A stretch of DNA of 64,000 bases from Thermohalobaculum sp039028795 (GTDB lineage: Bacteria > Pseudomonadota > Alphaproteobacteria > Rhodobacterales > Rhodobacteraceae), in NCBI GenBank assembly GCA_039028795.1, contig JBCCHJ010000009.1, forward strand, positions 1 through 64,000, given 5' to 3'. Under the pieces are notes generated by a model, which was given only the letters and a program-made list of their open reading frames with translations, had not been told where the DNA came from and searched no databases. Positions 55,068 to 63,890 of the stretch are shown piece after piece (position 1 is the first letter of the stretch; every line of letters starts with the position of its first letter). The position numbers and the translations under genes were made by a program.

Positions 55068-56237
55068 ATGCAACCGATACCAAATTCCATCGCTGTCATG
55101 GCGGACGAATTGAAAGAATGGCGCCAAGACATCCATCGCCATCCCGAGCTTGGATATCAGGAAACCAGAACGATGGGCCTCATCGCGGAAAAACTCCGGG
55201 CCTGGGGTTTGGATGCGGTGGAAACCGGCCTCGGCAAAACAGGGGTCGTCGGTGTCCTGCATGGGCGGAACGGACCAGGTGAAGCGATCCTGCTGCGCGC
55301 CGATATGGACGCCCTGCCGATCACTGAAGAAGGCGATCATGACCATGTCTCGGAAAGCCCGGGTGTCATGCACGCCTGCGGTCATGATGGGCATACGACC
55401 ATGTTGCTCGGTGCGGCCAAGCATCTGGCCGAGACCCGGAATTTCGATGGAACCGTCTATTTCTGTTTCCAACCCGCGGAAGAGGGCGGCGCCGGCGCCA
55501 AAGCGATGATCGACGATGGCTTGTTCCAGAAGTACCCGGCCAGCGCTGTCTTTGGCATGCACAACGAACCGGGTATGCCGGTGGGGCAGTTCGCCGTCAG
55601 ACCAGGGCCCGTCATGGCGTCGGCCGATGAGTTTATCATCAAAGTTCGGGGCCGCGGCGGACACGCCGCCTTCCCTCATGAAGCGGCAGATCCAGTTTTG
55701 GCGGCTGCCCAGATCGTCACGGCCTTGCAATCGATCGTCACGCGGAAGGTTCCGGCGTCTGCACCCGCCGTCGTGACGGTGGCGACCTTCCATGCCGGGA
55801 CCATCAGCAACGTCATCCCAGATGAAGCCGTGATTACCGGCACCACACGTACCTTCGACTCTGCCATCTATGACCTGATCTTAGGAGAGATGCGGCGGAT
55901 CTGCGATAACGTTGCTGATGCCATGGGCGTCACAGCGTCGGTCGAGGTCAACGGCCCGGTCTATCCCGCCACTGTCAACGATCCAGAGCAGACCGATCTG
56001 GCGGCCAGGGTGCTGGACGCAATGGTCGGAGCAGAGAATGTCGAACGGGACCAAGAACCCGGCATGGGCAGCGAGGATTTTTCCTACATGGCCCAGGCCA
56101 AGCCCGGCTGTTTCGTGTTTATCGGGAACGGGGACACGGCCTCGCTGCACAACGCCAAATATGACTTCAACGACGACGCCGCGCCTGTTGGCGTTGCCTA
56201 TTGGGCCAAGCTGGTGGAAACCGCGCTGCCGGTCTGA
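55068..56237 (+). CDS. M20 family amidohydrolase (hippurate/N-acyl amino acid hydrolase type)
   Basis: A 389-residue metallopeptidase of the M20D branch. The metal ligands H-A-C-G-H-D-G-H, E in P-A-E-E-G-G and the C-terminal L-H-N-A-K-Y-D-F are all present, with H in M-H-N-E-P-G. It cleaves N-acyl amino acids. AAAGGAG precedes the ATG. A family A palindrome follows at 56245. Confidence 0.9.
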   Translation: MQPIPNSIAVMADELKEWRQDIHRHPELGYQETRTMGLIAEKLRAWGLDAVETGLGKTGVVGVLHGRNGPGEAILLRADMDALPITEEGDHDHVSESPGVMHACGHDGHTTMLLGAAKHLAETRNFDGTVYFCFQPAEEGGAGAKAMIDDGLFQKYPASAVFGMHNEPGMPVGQFAVRPGPVMASADEFIIKVRGRGGHAAFPHEAADPVLAAAQIVTALQSIVTRKVPASAPAVVTVATFHAGTISNVIPDEAVITGTTRTFDSAIYDLILGEMRRICDNVADAMGVTASVEVNGPVYPATVNDPEQTDLAARVLDAMVGAENVERDQEPGMGSEDFSYMAQAKPGCFVFIGNGDTASLHNAKYDFNDDAAPVGVAYWAKLVETALPV

Positions 56238-56244
56238 GCCAAAC

Positions 56245-56271
56245 GCAGGGTGGGGTTAAAACCCACCCTAC
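56245..56271. repeat. Short intergenic palindrome, family A (M20-VOC gap)
   Basis: Arms GCAGGGTGGGGTT / AACCCACCCTAC around AA. It fills the gap between the convergent M20 and VOC genes and includes the TAG stop of the VOC gene (56268-56270). Confidence 0.75.
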
Positions 56272-56714
56272 ACCATCCCCTTTTTCGCAAGCTCTTGCTT
56301 GGCGGCATCGGTCTTCTCCAGATGGCTAAGACCCATCCCGCGCAGGATGGCATCGGTCTTGGAAAACTGGATGTCCTGATACTCGATCACCTGGATGAAG
56401 TTTCCCCAGGGGTCCAGCATGTCCAATCGGCCAGAAGGTAGAATCTCTGCACCCGCTGCTTCGGCCCGCGCCCGGACGTTTTCCCGATCGTCAACGATCA
56501 GGCCAAAATGTCGGTGGTCATCGCGATGTGGCGTTTCGGTTTTCGCCAAAGCGATGAACTGATCGCCCATGTCGATGAACGCCATGGTATCGCTTCGTCC
56601 GCGCAACTTGATGTCGAAGATCGCGTTCCAAAACTCCAGCGCCGCGTCGATATCGCCAACCTCCAGCGCCACATGGTTCATTCCAACCAAAACAGGCTTA
56701 TCATCATCTGACAT
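56268..56714 (-). CDS. VOC family protein (glyoxalase/bleomycin-resistance fold)
   Basis: A 148-residue VOC protein with M-N-H-V-A-L-E-V-G-D-I near the start, H-F-G-L-I-V-D-D and L-D-P-W-G-N-F-I-Q-V, supplying H/E metal ligands of the fold. Substrate unknown. A perfect AAAGGAGGTG lies before the ATG at 56714. The stop is inside a family A palindrome. Confidence 0.85.
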   Translation of the reverse strand: MSDDDKPVLVGMNHVALEVGDIDAALEFWNAIFDIKLRGRSDTMAFIDMGDQFIALAKTETPHRDDHRHFGLIVDDRENVRARAEAAGAEILPSGRLDMLDPWGNFIQVIEYQDIQFSKTDAILRGMGLSHLEKTDAAKQELAKKGMV

Positions 56715-57096
56715 GATGCACCTCCTTTCTCTGCTGGGAATATGGGGCGCGGCCATCTACGGGACCACCCGGCTCTGGTGAAAACAACTTTCAGAAAATT
56801 TTAACGATCGGTCTATAGAAGACCCTGCATCTCGCGAGTGAGCACGGCGCGCTTATGTCAGTGATTTGCACCTCACCCGTTAACAGGTGATCGCAAATCT
56901 CAGCGCAAACCGAGCTCTGGGTCCATTGAGAATTGGGTCCAAATCCCCAGCGGCTAGCCGCGCCTTTCTTAATGCCGCCCTGCGGCGACATGATCGACCG
57001 ATATAGCCCCTGATGGGCCGAATGGTCATCCCCAAAGAGATCATCTCACATCGGATACCTGATTAGGTCTACCCGCCCTTTCGGCGCGCCGACCCG
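56715..57096. other. Intergenic region with a conserved-looking stem-loop
   Basis: No gene is supported on either strand. It holds an inverted repeat at 56863-56899: GATTTGC and GCAAATC outer arms and TCACC and GGTGA inner arms around an eight-base loop with a GTTAAC core (an 18-bp near-palindrome TCACCCGTTAACAGGTGA lies at its centre). There is no T-run, so it is not a simple terminator; it may be an operator or structured RNA. The strand and role are unknown. Confidence 0.5.
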
Positions 57097-59523
57097 TCAG
57101 ATATCCAGGTTCTCGACGCTCAGCGCGTGCTCCTGGATGAACTGGCGGCGCGGTTCCACCACATCACCCATCAGCTTGGTAAAGATCTCGTCGGCCTCGG
57201 CCATATGATCGATCCGGACCTGTAAGAGAGTCCGTGCCTCTGGGTCCAGTGTCGTTTCCCACAATTGCTCGGCATTCATTTCGCCCAAGCCTTTGTAACG
57301 CTGCAGCGTGATGCCTTTTTCACCCTCTTCCATAATGACGTCCAGCAAGGCCTGAGGACCGTGGATATCGGTCTCCTTTTCCTTGCGGGTCAAGAGTGCC
57401 GGCTTTCCGTACGTCTCTAACAGCGCGTCCGAAAGTGATGCGAGTTTACGCGCTTCAGCACTGCGCAGGGCCATACCGTCGATCGTGCGCACCTCTGCCA
57501 CACCACGGACAATCCGCGTGAAGCGGACACCGCCATCGGCAGTGGTATCGCCTGACCAACCCCGTTCGGTTTCCGGCGCTAAGGCATCAAGCCGCGCTGC
57601 CACGGCTGCAATCTGATCTTCCGACGCATTCGGAGCGACAGCCCCTTCGATGGCCATCTGCTCCAACAAAAATCGGGGATAGTTCGTCGGGAACGCCGCC
57701 AAAACCGTTCGGACCGAACGGGCTTCGTCCACCACGCGGATCAGGTCTGGCCCGGCAATTTCCGCACCACCGCCCAGTTTCAGAACGGCGCCATCAGAGC
57801 CTTGCGCGACCAAATAGTCGTCCAGCGCTGGTTGGTCCTTCAGATAGACCTCGGACTTTCCGCGGCTGACTTTGTAAAGCGGCGGTTGCGCGATGTAGAG
57901 GTACCCGCCCTCGATCAATTCCGGCATCTGGCGGTAGAAGAAGGTGAGCAGCAGCGTGCGGATGTGAGCGCCATCGACATCGGCATCCGTCATCAGAATG
58001 ATCTTGTGATATCGCAGCTTGCTGACATCGAATTCATCGCGACCGATGCCAGTACCCAGCGCAGTAATGAGCGTGCCGATTTCCTGGCTGGAGAGCATCC
58101 GATCAAACCGAGCGCGTTCCACGTTCAGGATCTTACCGCGAAGTGGCAGCACCGCTTGGTTGTGCCGGGACCGGCCCTGTTTGGCGGACCCGCCAGCGCT
58201 GTCGCCCTCCACCAGGAATAATTCGGACTTGGCTGGATCTTTTTCCTGGCAGTCCGCCAGCTTGCCGGGGAGGGACGATACCGACATCGCTGACTTTCGG
58301 GTCATTTCTCGGGCTTTGCGGGCGGCCTCTCGCGCCAAAGCGGCTTCGACCACTTTTCCGACAACCGTGCGGGCCTCGGCCGGGTTTTCCTCGAACCATT
58401 CGGCCAGGCGTTCGTTCATCAAGGATTCTACGGCAGGGCGGACTTCCGAAGACACCAGCTTGTCCTTGGTCTGGCTGGAGAACTTCGGGTCAGGCACCTT
58501 CACCGAAAGCACACAGGTCAATCCTTCGCGTGCATCGTCACCGGACAGGTTCACTTTTTCTTTCTTCGCGATGCCCGAGGACGCCGCATAGGCATTGATC
58601 GTCCGGGTCAGCGCCCCGCGGAAACCCGCCAAGTGAGTGCCGCCATCCCGTTGCGGGATGTTGTTGGTGAAAGCCAGGACGTTCTCGTGATAGCTGTCGT
58701 TCCACCACATGGCGACTTCAACAGAGATGCCGTCACGCTCACCCTTGACGCTGATTGGATTGGAAATCAGACCGGTCTTGGACCGGTCAAGATAACGCAC
58801 GAACGCCTCGACACCGCCCTCATAATGCAGCTCTTCCTCACGCACTTCGGAGGTACGCTGGTCCCGCAACAAGATCCGTACGCCAGAGTTCAGGAAGGCC
58901 AACTCGCGCAGGCGGTGTTCCAGCGTTGCGTATTTGTACTCCAGGTTGGTGAAGGTCCCCGCCGAGGCATGGAACTTCACCCGCGTGCCCTTTTGATCGC
59001 CAGCGTCGCCGACGACTTTCAATGGCTCGGTCGTCTCTCCATGCTCGAACCGGGCCTGATGCTCCTTACCATCGCGCCAGATCGTCAGTTCCAACCAATC
59101 GGAAAGCGCGTTGACGACAGAGACACCAACGCCATGCAGCCCGCCGGATACCTTGTAGGAATTCTGGTCGAACTTACCGCCCGCATGCAGCTGGGTCATG
59201 ATGACCTCGGCGGCCGAAATGCCTTCCTCGGCATGGATATCGGTGGGAATGCCGCGCCCATTGTCGCTGACCGAAACCGACCCGTCGGCATGCAGCGTGA
59301 CCTTTACCAGATCGGCGTGACCCGCCAGCGCCTCGTCAATGGCATTGTCGACGACCTCGTACACCATATGGTGCAGGCCGGACCCATCATCGGTGTCACC
59401 AATATACATCCCGGGCCGCTTTCGAACGGCTTCCAGCCCCTTCAGAACCTTGATGCTATCGGCGCCGTATTCGGCTTCGTTATCCCCTGGCGTGCCGTCA
59501 TCCGGCAGCTCGTCTTCGGCCAT
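57097..59523 (-). CDS. gyrB: DNA gyrase subunit B
   Basis: GyrB, 808 residues, the ATPase and TOPRIM subunit that supercoils DNA with GyrA. Seen are R-K-R-P-G-M-Y-I-G-D-T, the Bergerat-fold D-N-G-R-G-I-P, G-G-L-H-G-V-G, the TOPRIM blocks E-G-D-S-A-G-G-S-A and D-A-D-V-D-G-A-H-I and the C-terminal Q-R-Y-K-G-L-G-E-M. GAAGGG lies before the ATG. It is separated from recF by about 2.3 kb holding five other genes. Confidence 0.98.
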   Translation of the reverse strand: MAEDELPDDGTPGDNEAEYGADSIKVLKGLEAVRKRPGMYIGDTDDGSGLHHMVYEVVDNAIDEALAGHADLVKVTLHADGSVSVSDNGRGIPTDIHAEEGISAAEVIMTQLHAGGKFDQNSYKVSGGLHGVGVSVVNALSDWLELTIWRDGKEHQARFEHGETTEPLKVVGDAGDQKGTRVKFHASAGTFTNLEYKYATLEHRLRELAFLNSGVRILLRDQRTSEVREEELHYEGGVEAFVRYLDRSKTGLISNPISVKGERDGISVEVAMWWNDSYHENVLAFTNNIPQRDGGTHLAGFRGALTRTINAYAASSGIAKKEKVNLSGDDAREGLTCVLSVKVPDPKFSSQTKDKLVSSEVRPAVESLMNERLAEWFEENPAEARTVVGKVVEAALAREAARKAREMTRKSAMSVSSLPGKLADCQEKDPAKSELFLVEGDSAGGSAKQGRSRHNQAVLPLRGKILNVERARFDRMLSSQEIGTLITALGTGIGRDEFDVSKLRYHKIILMTDADVDGAHIRTLLLTFFYRQMPELIEGGYLYIAQPPLYKVSRGKSEVYLKDQPALDDYLVAQGSDGAVLKLGGGAEIAGPDLIRVVDEARSVRTVLAAFPTNYPRFLLEQMAIEGAVAPNASEDQIAAVAARLDALAPETERGWSGDTTADGGVRFTRIVRGVAEVRTIDGMALRSAEARKLASLSDALLETYGKPALLTRKEKETDIHGPQALLDVIMEEGEKGITLQRYKGLGEMNAEQLWETTLDPEARTLLQVRIDHMAEADEIFTKLMGDVVEPRRQFIQEHALSVENLDI

Positions 59524-59756
59524 TTCCAGCCCTTCTTTGTTAGGTACCGGATTTTAGCGACAGGGATCGGGAAAGTCCCGTAAAAAAGGGTGAATCTGCG
59601 CAAAAATGCGCTGATTTTTATCGATTTTCGCCTATTTTGACCATTTTCAACTGCAAGGGTAAAAATTGGTCAAGCGCAACTTGGAATGGCGCAGCATACG
59701 AGTATTTTTTGCAGGAAGAACCAGGAAGATCGCGCCCGGAAAAGCAGGTCTCAGCG

Positions 59757-59921
59757 CTAGCTTTTACGCCGGAAAATCATCCGCCAGAGGCTGCTCAGCA
59801 TCACGGCATCCAGGATCACCAGACCCGCCACCGCGAACATAATGGCCAGTATCGGAACACCGGCGAACCCGGCAACCCCCGCCAGGGCCAACAAGATCAT
59901 GGATCGGTGCATCATGGTCAT
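59757..59921 (-). CDS. Small predicted membrane protein
   Basis: A 54-residue protein, M-T-M-M-H-R-S then two hydrophobic helices joined by G-V-P (L-L-A-L-A-G-V-A-G-F-A and I-L-A-I-M-F-A-V-A-G-L-V) and a basic end R-R-K-S. The start is 15 bases after the stop of the LysE gene at 59937, on the same strand. The ribosome-binding site GAAAGA is weak, and I recognise no family. I call it because the reading frame, hydrophobicity and spacing fit a co-transcribed gene. Confidence 0.55.
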   Translation of the reverse strand: MTMMHRSMILLALAGVAGFAGVPILAIMFAVAGLVILDAVMLSSLWRMIFRRKS

Positions 59922-59936
59922 CGGTTCAGTCTTTCG

Positions 59937-60557
59937 TCACGTCGCCGCGATGGCAACACCAGCACCCGCCAGTATCCCACCCGTGGTTTGATCGATCCGC
60001 CGGGCGGTTCGTTTGTTGGTCAATAGTTTGCGCGCCCGGTCTGCAAGGAACGCGTACATCATGTCACTGCCCAGCCCGATAGGCGTGGAGACAACGATGA
60101 TCGCAACCGCGTCAATCCAGGTCATCGCCGCAACGTCAAAAAAGCCCGGAAACAGCGCCATAAAAAACAGGGCCGCTTTGGGGTTGCCCATGTTGATCAT
60201 GAAGCCCGTCAGCGTGCCTTGCCAGAACGGGACGGGCTTCACATCGCCATCCTGGGTCAACACCGCGGATCTCCCAAAGAGCAGCTTAGCGCCCAGATAG
60301 ATCAGCCATGCAGCCCCAATGAACTTCAGGACGATAAGGATATCAGCATAGTAGGCAGCGATCAGGGCCAGCCCGAAGATCGCAGACAGGATCCAGATCT
60401 TTTCGGCCAACCAGGCTCCGACAGCCATCGACACACCGGACTTGAAGCCCAGCGCCGCCGACCGCGCGGCAATTGCAGCAACGAAGGGCCCCGGAGAGAC
60501 CACCATCACCGCGTAAGCCAGGGCATATAGCGCCAATTGATGCCATTCGACTGTCAT
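59937..60557 (-). CDS. LysE/RhtB family amino-acid exporter
   Basis: A 206-residue LysE-type exporter with about six hydrophobic helices and the family motif V-S-P-G-P near residue 20 and N-x-G-N-P-K near 120. It exports an amino acid such as lysine, arginine, homoserine or threonine; which one is unclear. It is the near neighbour and paralogue of the gene at 60730. Confidence 0.88.
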   Translation of the reverse strand: MTVEWHQLALYALAYAVMVVSPGPFVAAIAARSAALGFKSGVSMAVGAWLAEKIWILSAIFGLALIAAYYADILIVLKFIGAAWLIYLGAKLLFGRSAVLTQDGDVKPVPFWQGTLTGFMINMGNPKAALFFMALFPGFFDVAAMTWIDAVAIIVVSTPIGLGSDMMYAFLADRARKLLTNKRTARRIDQTTGGILAGAGVAIAAT

Positions 60558-60729
60558 AGATCCTACGTCCTTTCGGATTTAGGCGATACTAAGGACAAGG
60601 GTCCTGAAACTTGCATTCTGCAAATCCGGCACCTTGCAGCTTTCGGGAATGCTATCCGGACGACTGTCATTGTACCAGATGAAGCGGTGAAATGATAAGC
60701 TGATGCGATGGCTAGACTGACGGCAACGG

Positions 60730-61356
60730 TCATGTCGCAGCGATGAAAGCCCCCGCCCCAACCAGCGCGCCACCCGAGGCCTGGTTCACCCGGCGCACCG
60801 CTTTGGTGCTGCGCAGGAAACGCCGGGCGCTGTGCGCCCCGCCGATCCAGACAATATTTCCCAGGAAGGGAACCAAAGCGCTCATGATCAGGATCACCAC
60901 AACATCCAGTGTTGTCAGCACTGTGATATCGAAAAGGTTCGGCAGGATCCCGATGAAGAAGACGATGGACTTCGGGTTGCCCAAGTTCACCAGAACGCCG
61001 GCCAGAAAGCTTTGCCATGCCGTACGGCGCATCAGCGCCGGGTCCGGCTCGGTTTGTAAGGCTTGCTTGGACCCTGCAATCAGCCGCCAGCCCATCCAGA
61101 TCAAGATCGCGCCACCGACATAGCGCATAACCTGCAGGATATCCGCGTTGGCCTGAACCAAAGCGCTGAGGCCCAAGATAGCCAACAACGGCCACAGCAC
61201 GTCTACCAGCGACACGCCCGCCGCGAGCGGCATCGCGGATCGCCAGCCCGAGGTCAGCGTCTTGGCAATGGTCGCCACCACAACGGGCCCCGGCGTCAGC
61301 ACAAGCACGGCCAGGGCAAAGGCATAAAGCGCGATCTCGAGCGCGGTTATGGTCAT
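60730..61356 (-). CDS. LysE/RhtB family amino-acid exporter
   Basis: A 208-residue LysE-type exporter with L-T-P-G-P near 20 and N-L-G-N-P-K near 124. It is a paralogue of the gene at 59937: the two share the motif spacing and the C-terminal G-A-G-x-x-I-A-A-T. Its ATG overlaps the VOC stop (ATGA), so the two are translationally coupled. A long overlapping frame at 60563-61525 is a shadow. Confidence 0.88.
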   Translation of the reverse strand: MTITALEIALYAFALAVLVLTPGPVVVATIAKTLTSGWRSAMPLAAGVSLVDVLWPLLAILGLSALVQANADILQVMRYVGGAILIWMGWRLIAGSKQALQTEPDPALMRRTAWQSFLAGVLVNLGNPKSIVFFIGILPNLFDITVLTTLDVVVILIMSALVPFLGNIVWIGGAHSARRFLRSTKAVRRVNQASGGALVGAGAFIAAT

Positions 61357-61787
61357 AACGCCCCCGCCATCGCACGGTCATGCTTTGGATGAACCAGCGG
61401 CGAATGCGCAAATTCCCAGGGGTGCCCATCGGGGTCCAGGACATAACCAGAATAGCCGCCCCAAAATGCCTCATTCGGCGGCTTTTGTCCGGTCCCTCCG
61501 GCGGCCAATGCAGTGGCGTAAGCATGATCCACTGCGGCGCGATCGGGCAGCGATAGTGTCAAACTGGCTGCGCCTGTGCCCAAATCGGCACCTGTCCGGC
61601 CTTGGTCTTCGGCCAGTTCGTCGATCGGGAACAGGCTTAAGATCAGTCCAGGAAGTTGGTAAAATGCGATGCCGGGCAGCCGTTCTTCGGCTTTGCGAAG
61701 GCCAAGCGCTTCATAGAACGCACAGGCGCGGGAAAGGTCCCGGACACCCAATGTGATCATGCTTATCGAGATCGTTCCTTGGTCCAA
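61353..61787 (-). CDS. VOC family protein
   Basis: A 144-residue VOC-fold protein (S-I-S-M-I-T-L-G-V-R-D-L near the start, V-L-D-P-D-G-H-P-W-E near the end with the metal-site Glu). Substrate unknown. It starts 11 bases after recF and its end overlaps the LysE start by four bases. Confidence 0.87.
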   Translation of the reverse strand: MDQGTISISMITLGVRDLSRACAFYEALGLRKAEERLPGIAFYQLPGLILSLFPIDELAEDQGRTGADLGTGAASLTLSLPDRAAVDHAYATALAAGGTGQKPPNEAFWGGYSGYVLDPDGHPWEFAHSPLVHPKHDRAMAGAL

Positions 61788-61798
61788 TTTGACGTCTC

Positions 61799-62959
61799 CT
61801 AGTCTTTTTCCAATGTGGACACGCCATTCACGTCGTTCACTGCGATCCGCTGCGCGTACTCAAGGCCGTCGAACAATTCGGGGCCGGTGCCAGTCATCCA
61901 AGCCTGGCAACCAAGCGCCTCTATCTCTCGATAAAGCGCCTGTCTTCGGTCCGCGTCAAGATGGGCGGCGACTTCGTCAAGCAATAGGACCGGGGTCGCG
62001 CCGGTATGTGCGGTCAAGGCGCGGGCGTTGGCCAGGCAGAGAGAGATCAGCAAGGCCTTCTGCTCTCCGGTAGAACACGCCCGGGCAGGCATCAACTTCG
62101 CGGCATAGACTGCGTCCAGGTCCGACCGGTGCGGCCCGTCCAAGGTGCGGCCAGCGGCAGCGTCGCGGGACCGGTTTGCGGCAAGGCCTTCCGCAAGGGT
62201 TGCAGCCTGTTCGATTTCTGCCGTCTCGATCTGATCATCGGGCGCGGCCTCATTGATCAGGGGCGTGAAAGCCGCTTCGATCGGTCCATCAATCGCCAGG
62301 TCGGCTTTGGGGAAAATACCCTCTGCACCGTCTTGGGCCTGAACAAGACGGACAAGGGCTTCGGCCCTGGATCGGGCGATACGGGCACCGGCACGAGCCA
62401 TTTGTGCCTCCAGCCCGGACAGCCACGCGTCATCGAAATTGCCGTCCTTCAGCAAACGGTTGCGCGATCGCATGGCCTTTTCATAGGCGACCGAGGTTTC
62501 ACCATGTGTCGGCTCAAACCCCAGGGTGATCCGGTCCAGGAACCGGCGTCTGTCGCCTGCGGCCTCCAACCACAAGCGATCCATGACCGGGGTCAGCCAG
62601 ACCATACGGATCAGACGGCCCAAGGCCGTTTGGGTCGCGGTCTTATCGTCGATGACAACCGAGCGCCGAGTTGCCCCTTCTCCTTCGGCCGCGGTTGTGA
62701 TCTCCACCTCACCTTCGGCGGTATCGACTTCTGCCCGGATCTTCCAGCCCAGATTGTCGGGGCGGCGGATCAACTCGTCCGTTGCAGCCCGGCGCAGGCC
62801 ACGCCCAGGGGACAGCATCGACACCGCCTCTAGGATGTTGGTCTTGCCAGCGCCATTCGGGCCATAAAGCGCAACCGTGCTTCCGGACCCATCCACGATC
62901 CCGGCCTTATAGGATCGGAAATGCGACAACCGCAGCGACAGGATAGCCGTGCGGGTCAT
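61799..62959 (-). CDS. recF: DNA replication and repair protein RecF
   Basis: RecF, 386 residues, an SMC-like ATPase that loads RecA at gaps via RecOR. Walker A G-P-N-G-A-G-K-T is near residue 35, the signature S-T-G-E-Q-K-A-L-L near 305 and Walker B L-L-L-D-E-V-A-A-H-L-D near 335. In relatives recF follows dnaN and precedes gyrB; here dnaN is not upstream, and other genes intervene before gyrB, so the ancestral order has been broken. Confidence 0.95.
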   Translation of the reverse strand: MTRTAILSLRLSHFRSYKAGIVDGSGSTVALYGPNGAGKTNILEAVSMLSPGRGLRRAATDELIRRPDNLGWKIRAEVDTAEGEVEITTAAEGEGATRRSVVIDDKTATQTALGRLIRMVWLTPVMDRLWLEAAGDRRRFLDRITLGFEPTHGETSVAYEKAMRSRNRLLKDGNFDDAWLSGLEAQMARAGARIARSRAEALVRLVQAQDGAEGIFPKADLAIDGPIEAAFTPLINEAAPDDQIETAEIEQAATLAEGLAANRSRDAAAGRTLDGPHRSDLDAVYAAKLMPARACSTGEQKALLISLCLANARALTAHTGATPVLLLDEVAAHLDADRRQALYREIEALGCQAWMTGTGPELFDGLEYAQRIAVNDVNGVSTLEKD

Positions 62960-63084
62960 TCACGCCTCCGCACTTTTGCGTGCCCAGCAATTGTCCTTGC
63001 TCGGACCCGCCGGTAATGCCGACCCGCCCACGCGCCTATGTGCCGTTGGCACATAGAGCCACACGGCAGACAAAGAGAGCACCG

Positions 63085-63765
63085 ATGATCACGTTTTACT
63101 ATCACCACACCCCAAATCCCATGAAAGTCGCCCTGTTCCTAGAGGAAGCGGGCCTGGAGTACGAGACCAAGTCCGTCGACGTCTTCAAAGGCGACCAGCA
63201 CAGCGACTGGTACCGCGCGATCAACCCGAACGGCAAGGCGCCAGCTGCCGAGGTCGACGGCAAGCGGGTTTTCGATTCCAACGCGATCCTGCTGTTCCTG
63301 GCAGAACGGGAAGGCAAATTCCTGGGACAGCCGGATGACAAGGCCGAGCTTTATTCCTGGCTGATGTGGGTGGCCACCGGCCTGGGCCCCTATTCCGGGC
63401 AATGGGTCCACTTCCAAACCGCAGGTGCAGCCGATGGCGGCGACTATGCCAAGCGTCGCTATAAATTCGAAGCACACCGCCATTATGAGGTTCTGGACGC
63501 GCATCTGGCGGGTCGTGAGTTTATCGTCGGGTCCGAATACACCATCGCCGACATCGCCGCCTGGGGCTGGGTTGATCGTAACGTTCGCGTGCTAGGCGAA
63601 GGCGAGATCGACAAGTACCCGAACGTCAAAGCCTGGTTTGACCAGGTGAACACACGCCCAGCGGTGGAACGCGCCCGCAATGTCGGCAAGGAGCTAGAGT
63701 TCAAATCCGACTTCGACCAAGAAACCGCCCAGGCGATGTTCCCCTCGAACTTCGCTGCTGGCTGA
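63085..63765 (+). CDS. Glutathione S-transferase family protein
   Basis: A 226-residue GST. The N-terminal thioredoxin-like domain has P-N-P-M-K-V-A-L-F-L-E-E and the N-P-N-G-K-A-P-A glutathione-site motif with D-S-N-A-I; the C-terminal helical domain has Y-T-I-A-D-I-A-A-W-G-W. It conjugates or reduces with glutathione in the cytosol, like the YfcG/YghU group. The ATG at 63085 is chosen over a longer frame. It is divergent from recF and is closed by a hairpin at 63774. Confidence 0.9.
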   Translation: MITFYYHHTPNPMKVALFLEEAGLEYETKSVDVFKGDQHSDWYRAINPNGKAPAAEVDGKRVFDSNAILLFLAEREGKFLGQPDDKAELYSWLMWVATGLGPYSGQWVHFQTAGAADGGDYAKRRYKFEAHRHYEVLDAHLAGREFIVGSEYTIADIAAWGWVDRNVRVLGEGEIDKYPNVKAWFDQVNTRPAVERARNVGKELEFKSDFDQETAQAMFPSNFAAG

Positions 63766-63773
63766 CCCAATGC

Positions 63774-63799
63774 GTGCCCCGCCTGAGCAGGCGGGGCAC
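63774..63799 (+). terminator. Hairpin after the GST gene
   Basis: Perfect 11-bp arms GTGCCCCGCCT / AGGCGGGGCAC with a 4-base loop. The T-run that follows is poor (ATTCGACCTT), so termination may be weak or need Rho. Confidence 0.6.
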
Positions 63800-63827
63800 A
63801 TTCGACCTTCCCCGAACAAAATACCGC

Positions 63828-63849
63828 TTGACCTCAACCTCGGTTGAGG
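63828..63849 (+). promoter_or_regulatory. SoxR-box-like operator
   Basis: CCTCAACCTCGGTTGAGG at 63832-63849 has the same arms, CCTCAA and TTGAGG, and the same six-base spacing as the SoxR operator, with a TTGACC (63828-63833) as -35. It lies 40 bases before the gene at 63891. A redox-cycling-responsive SoxR protein would activate that gene; no soxR is in the window. Confidence 0.6.
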
Positions 63850-63890
63850 CCCGACGCTGCCTTTCAAACTCGAACTGAAAGGAACGGAGA

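Noticed and set aside
56713..56781. A 22-codon hydrophobic frame starting opposite the VOC ribosome-binding site
   Set aside because: Too short, no ribosome-binding site; probably chance.
58633..59583. A 316-codon open frame antisense to gyrB
   Set aside because: Shadow of gyrB.
59598..59625. GCGCA/TGCGC hairpin with T-rich tail upstream of gyrB as a terminator
   Set aside because: On the plus strand there is no gene upstream to terminate, and on the minus strand the T-run comes too late; left unassigned.
60563..61525. A 320-codon open frame over the second LysE gene and VOC gene
   Set aside because: The LysE and VOC frames on the same strand have clear motifs, and their ATGA overlap explains the region.
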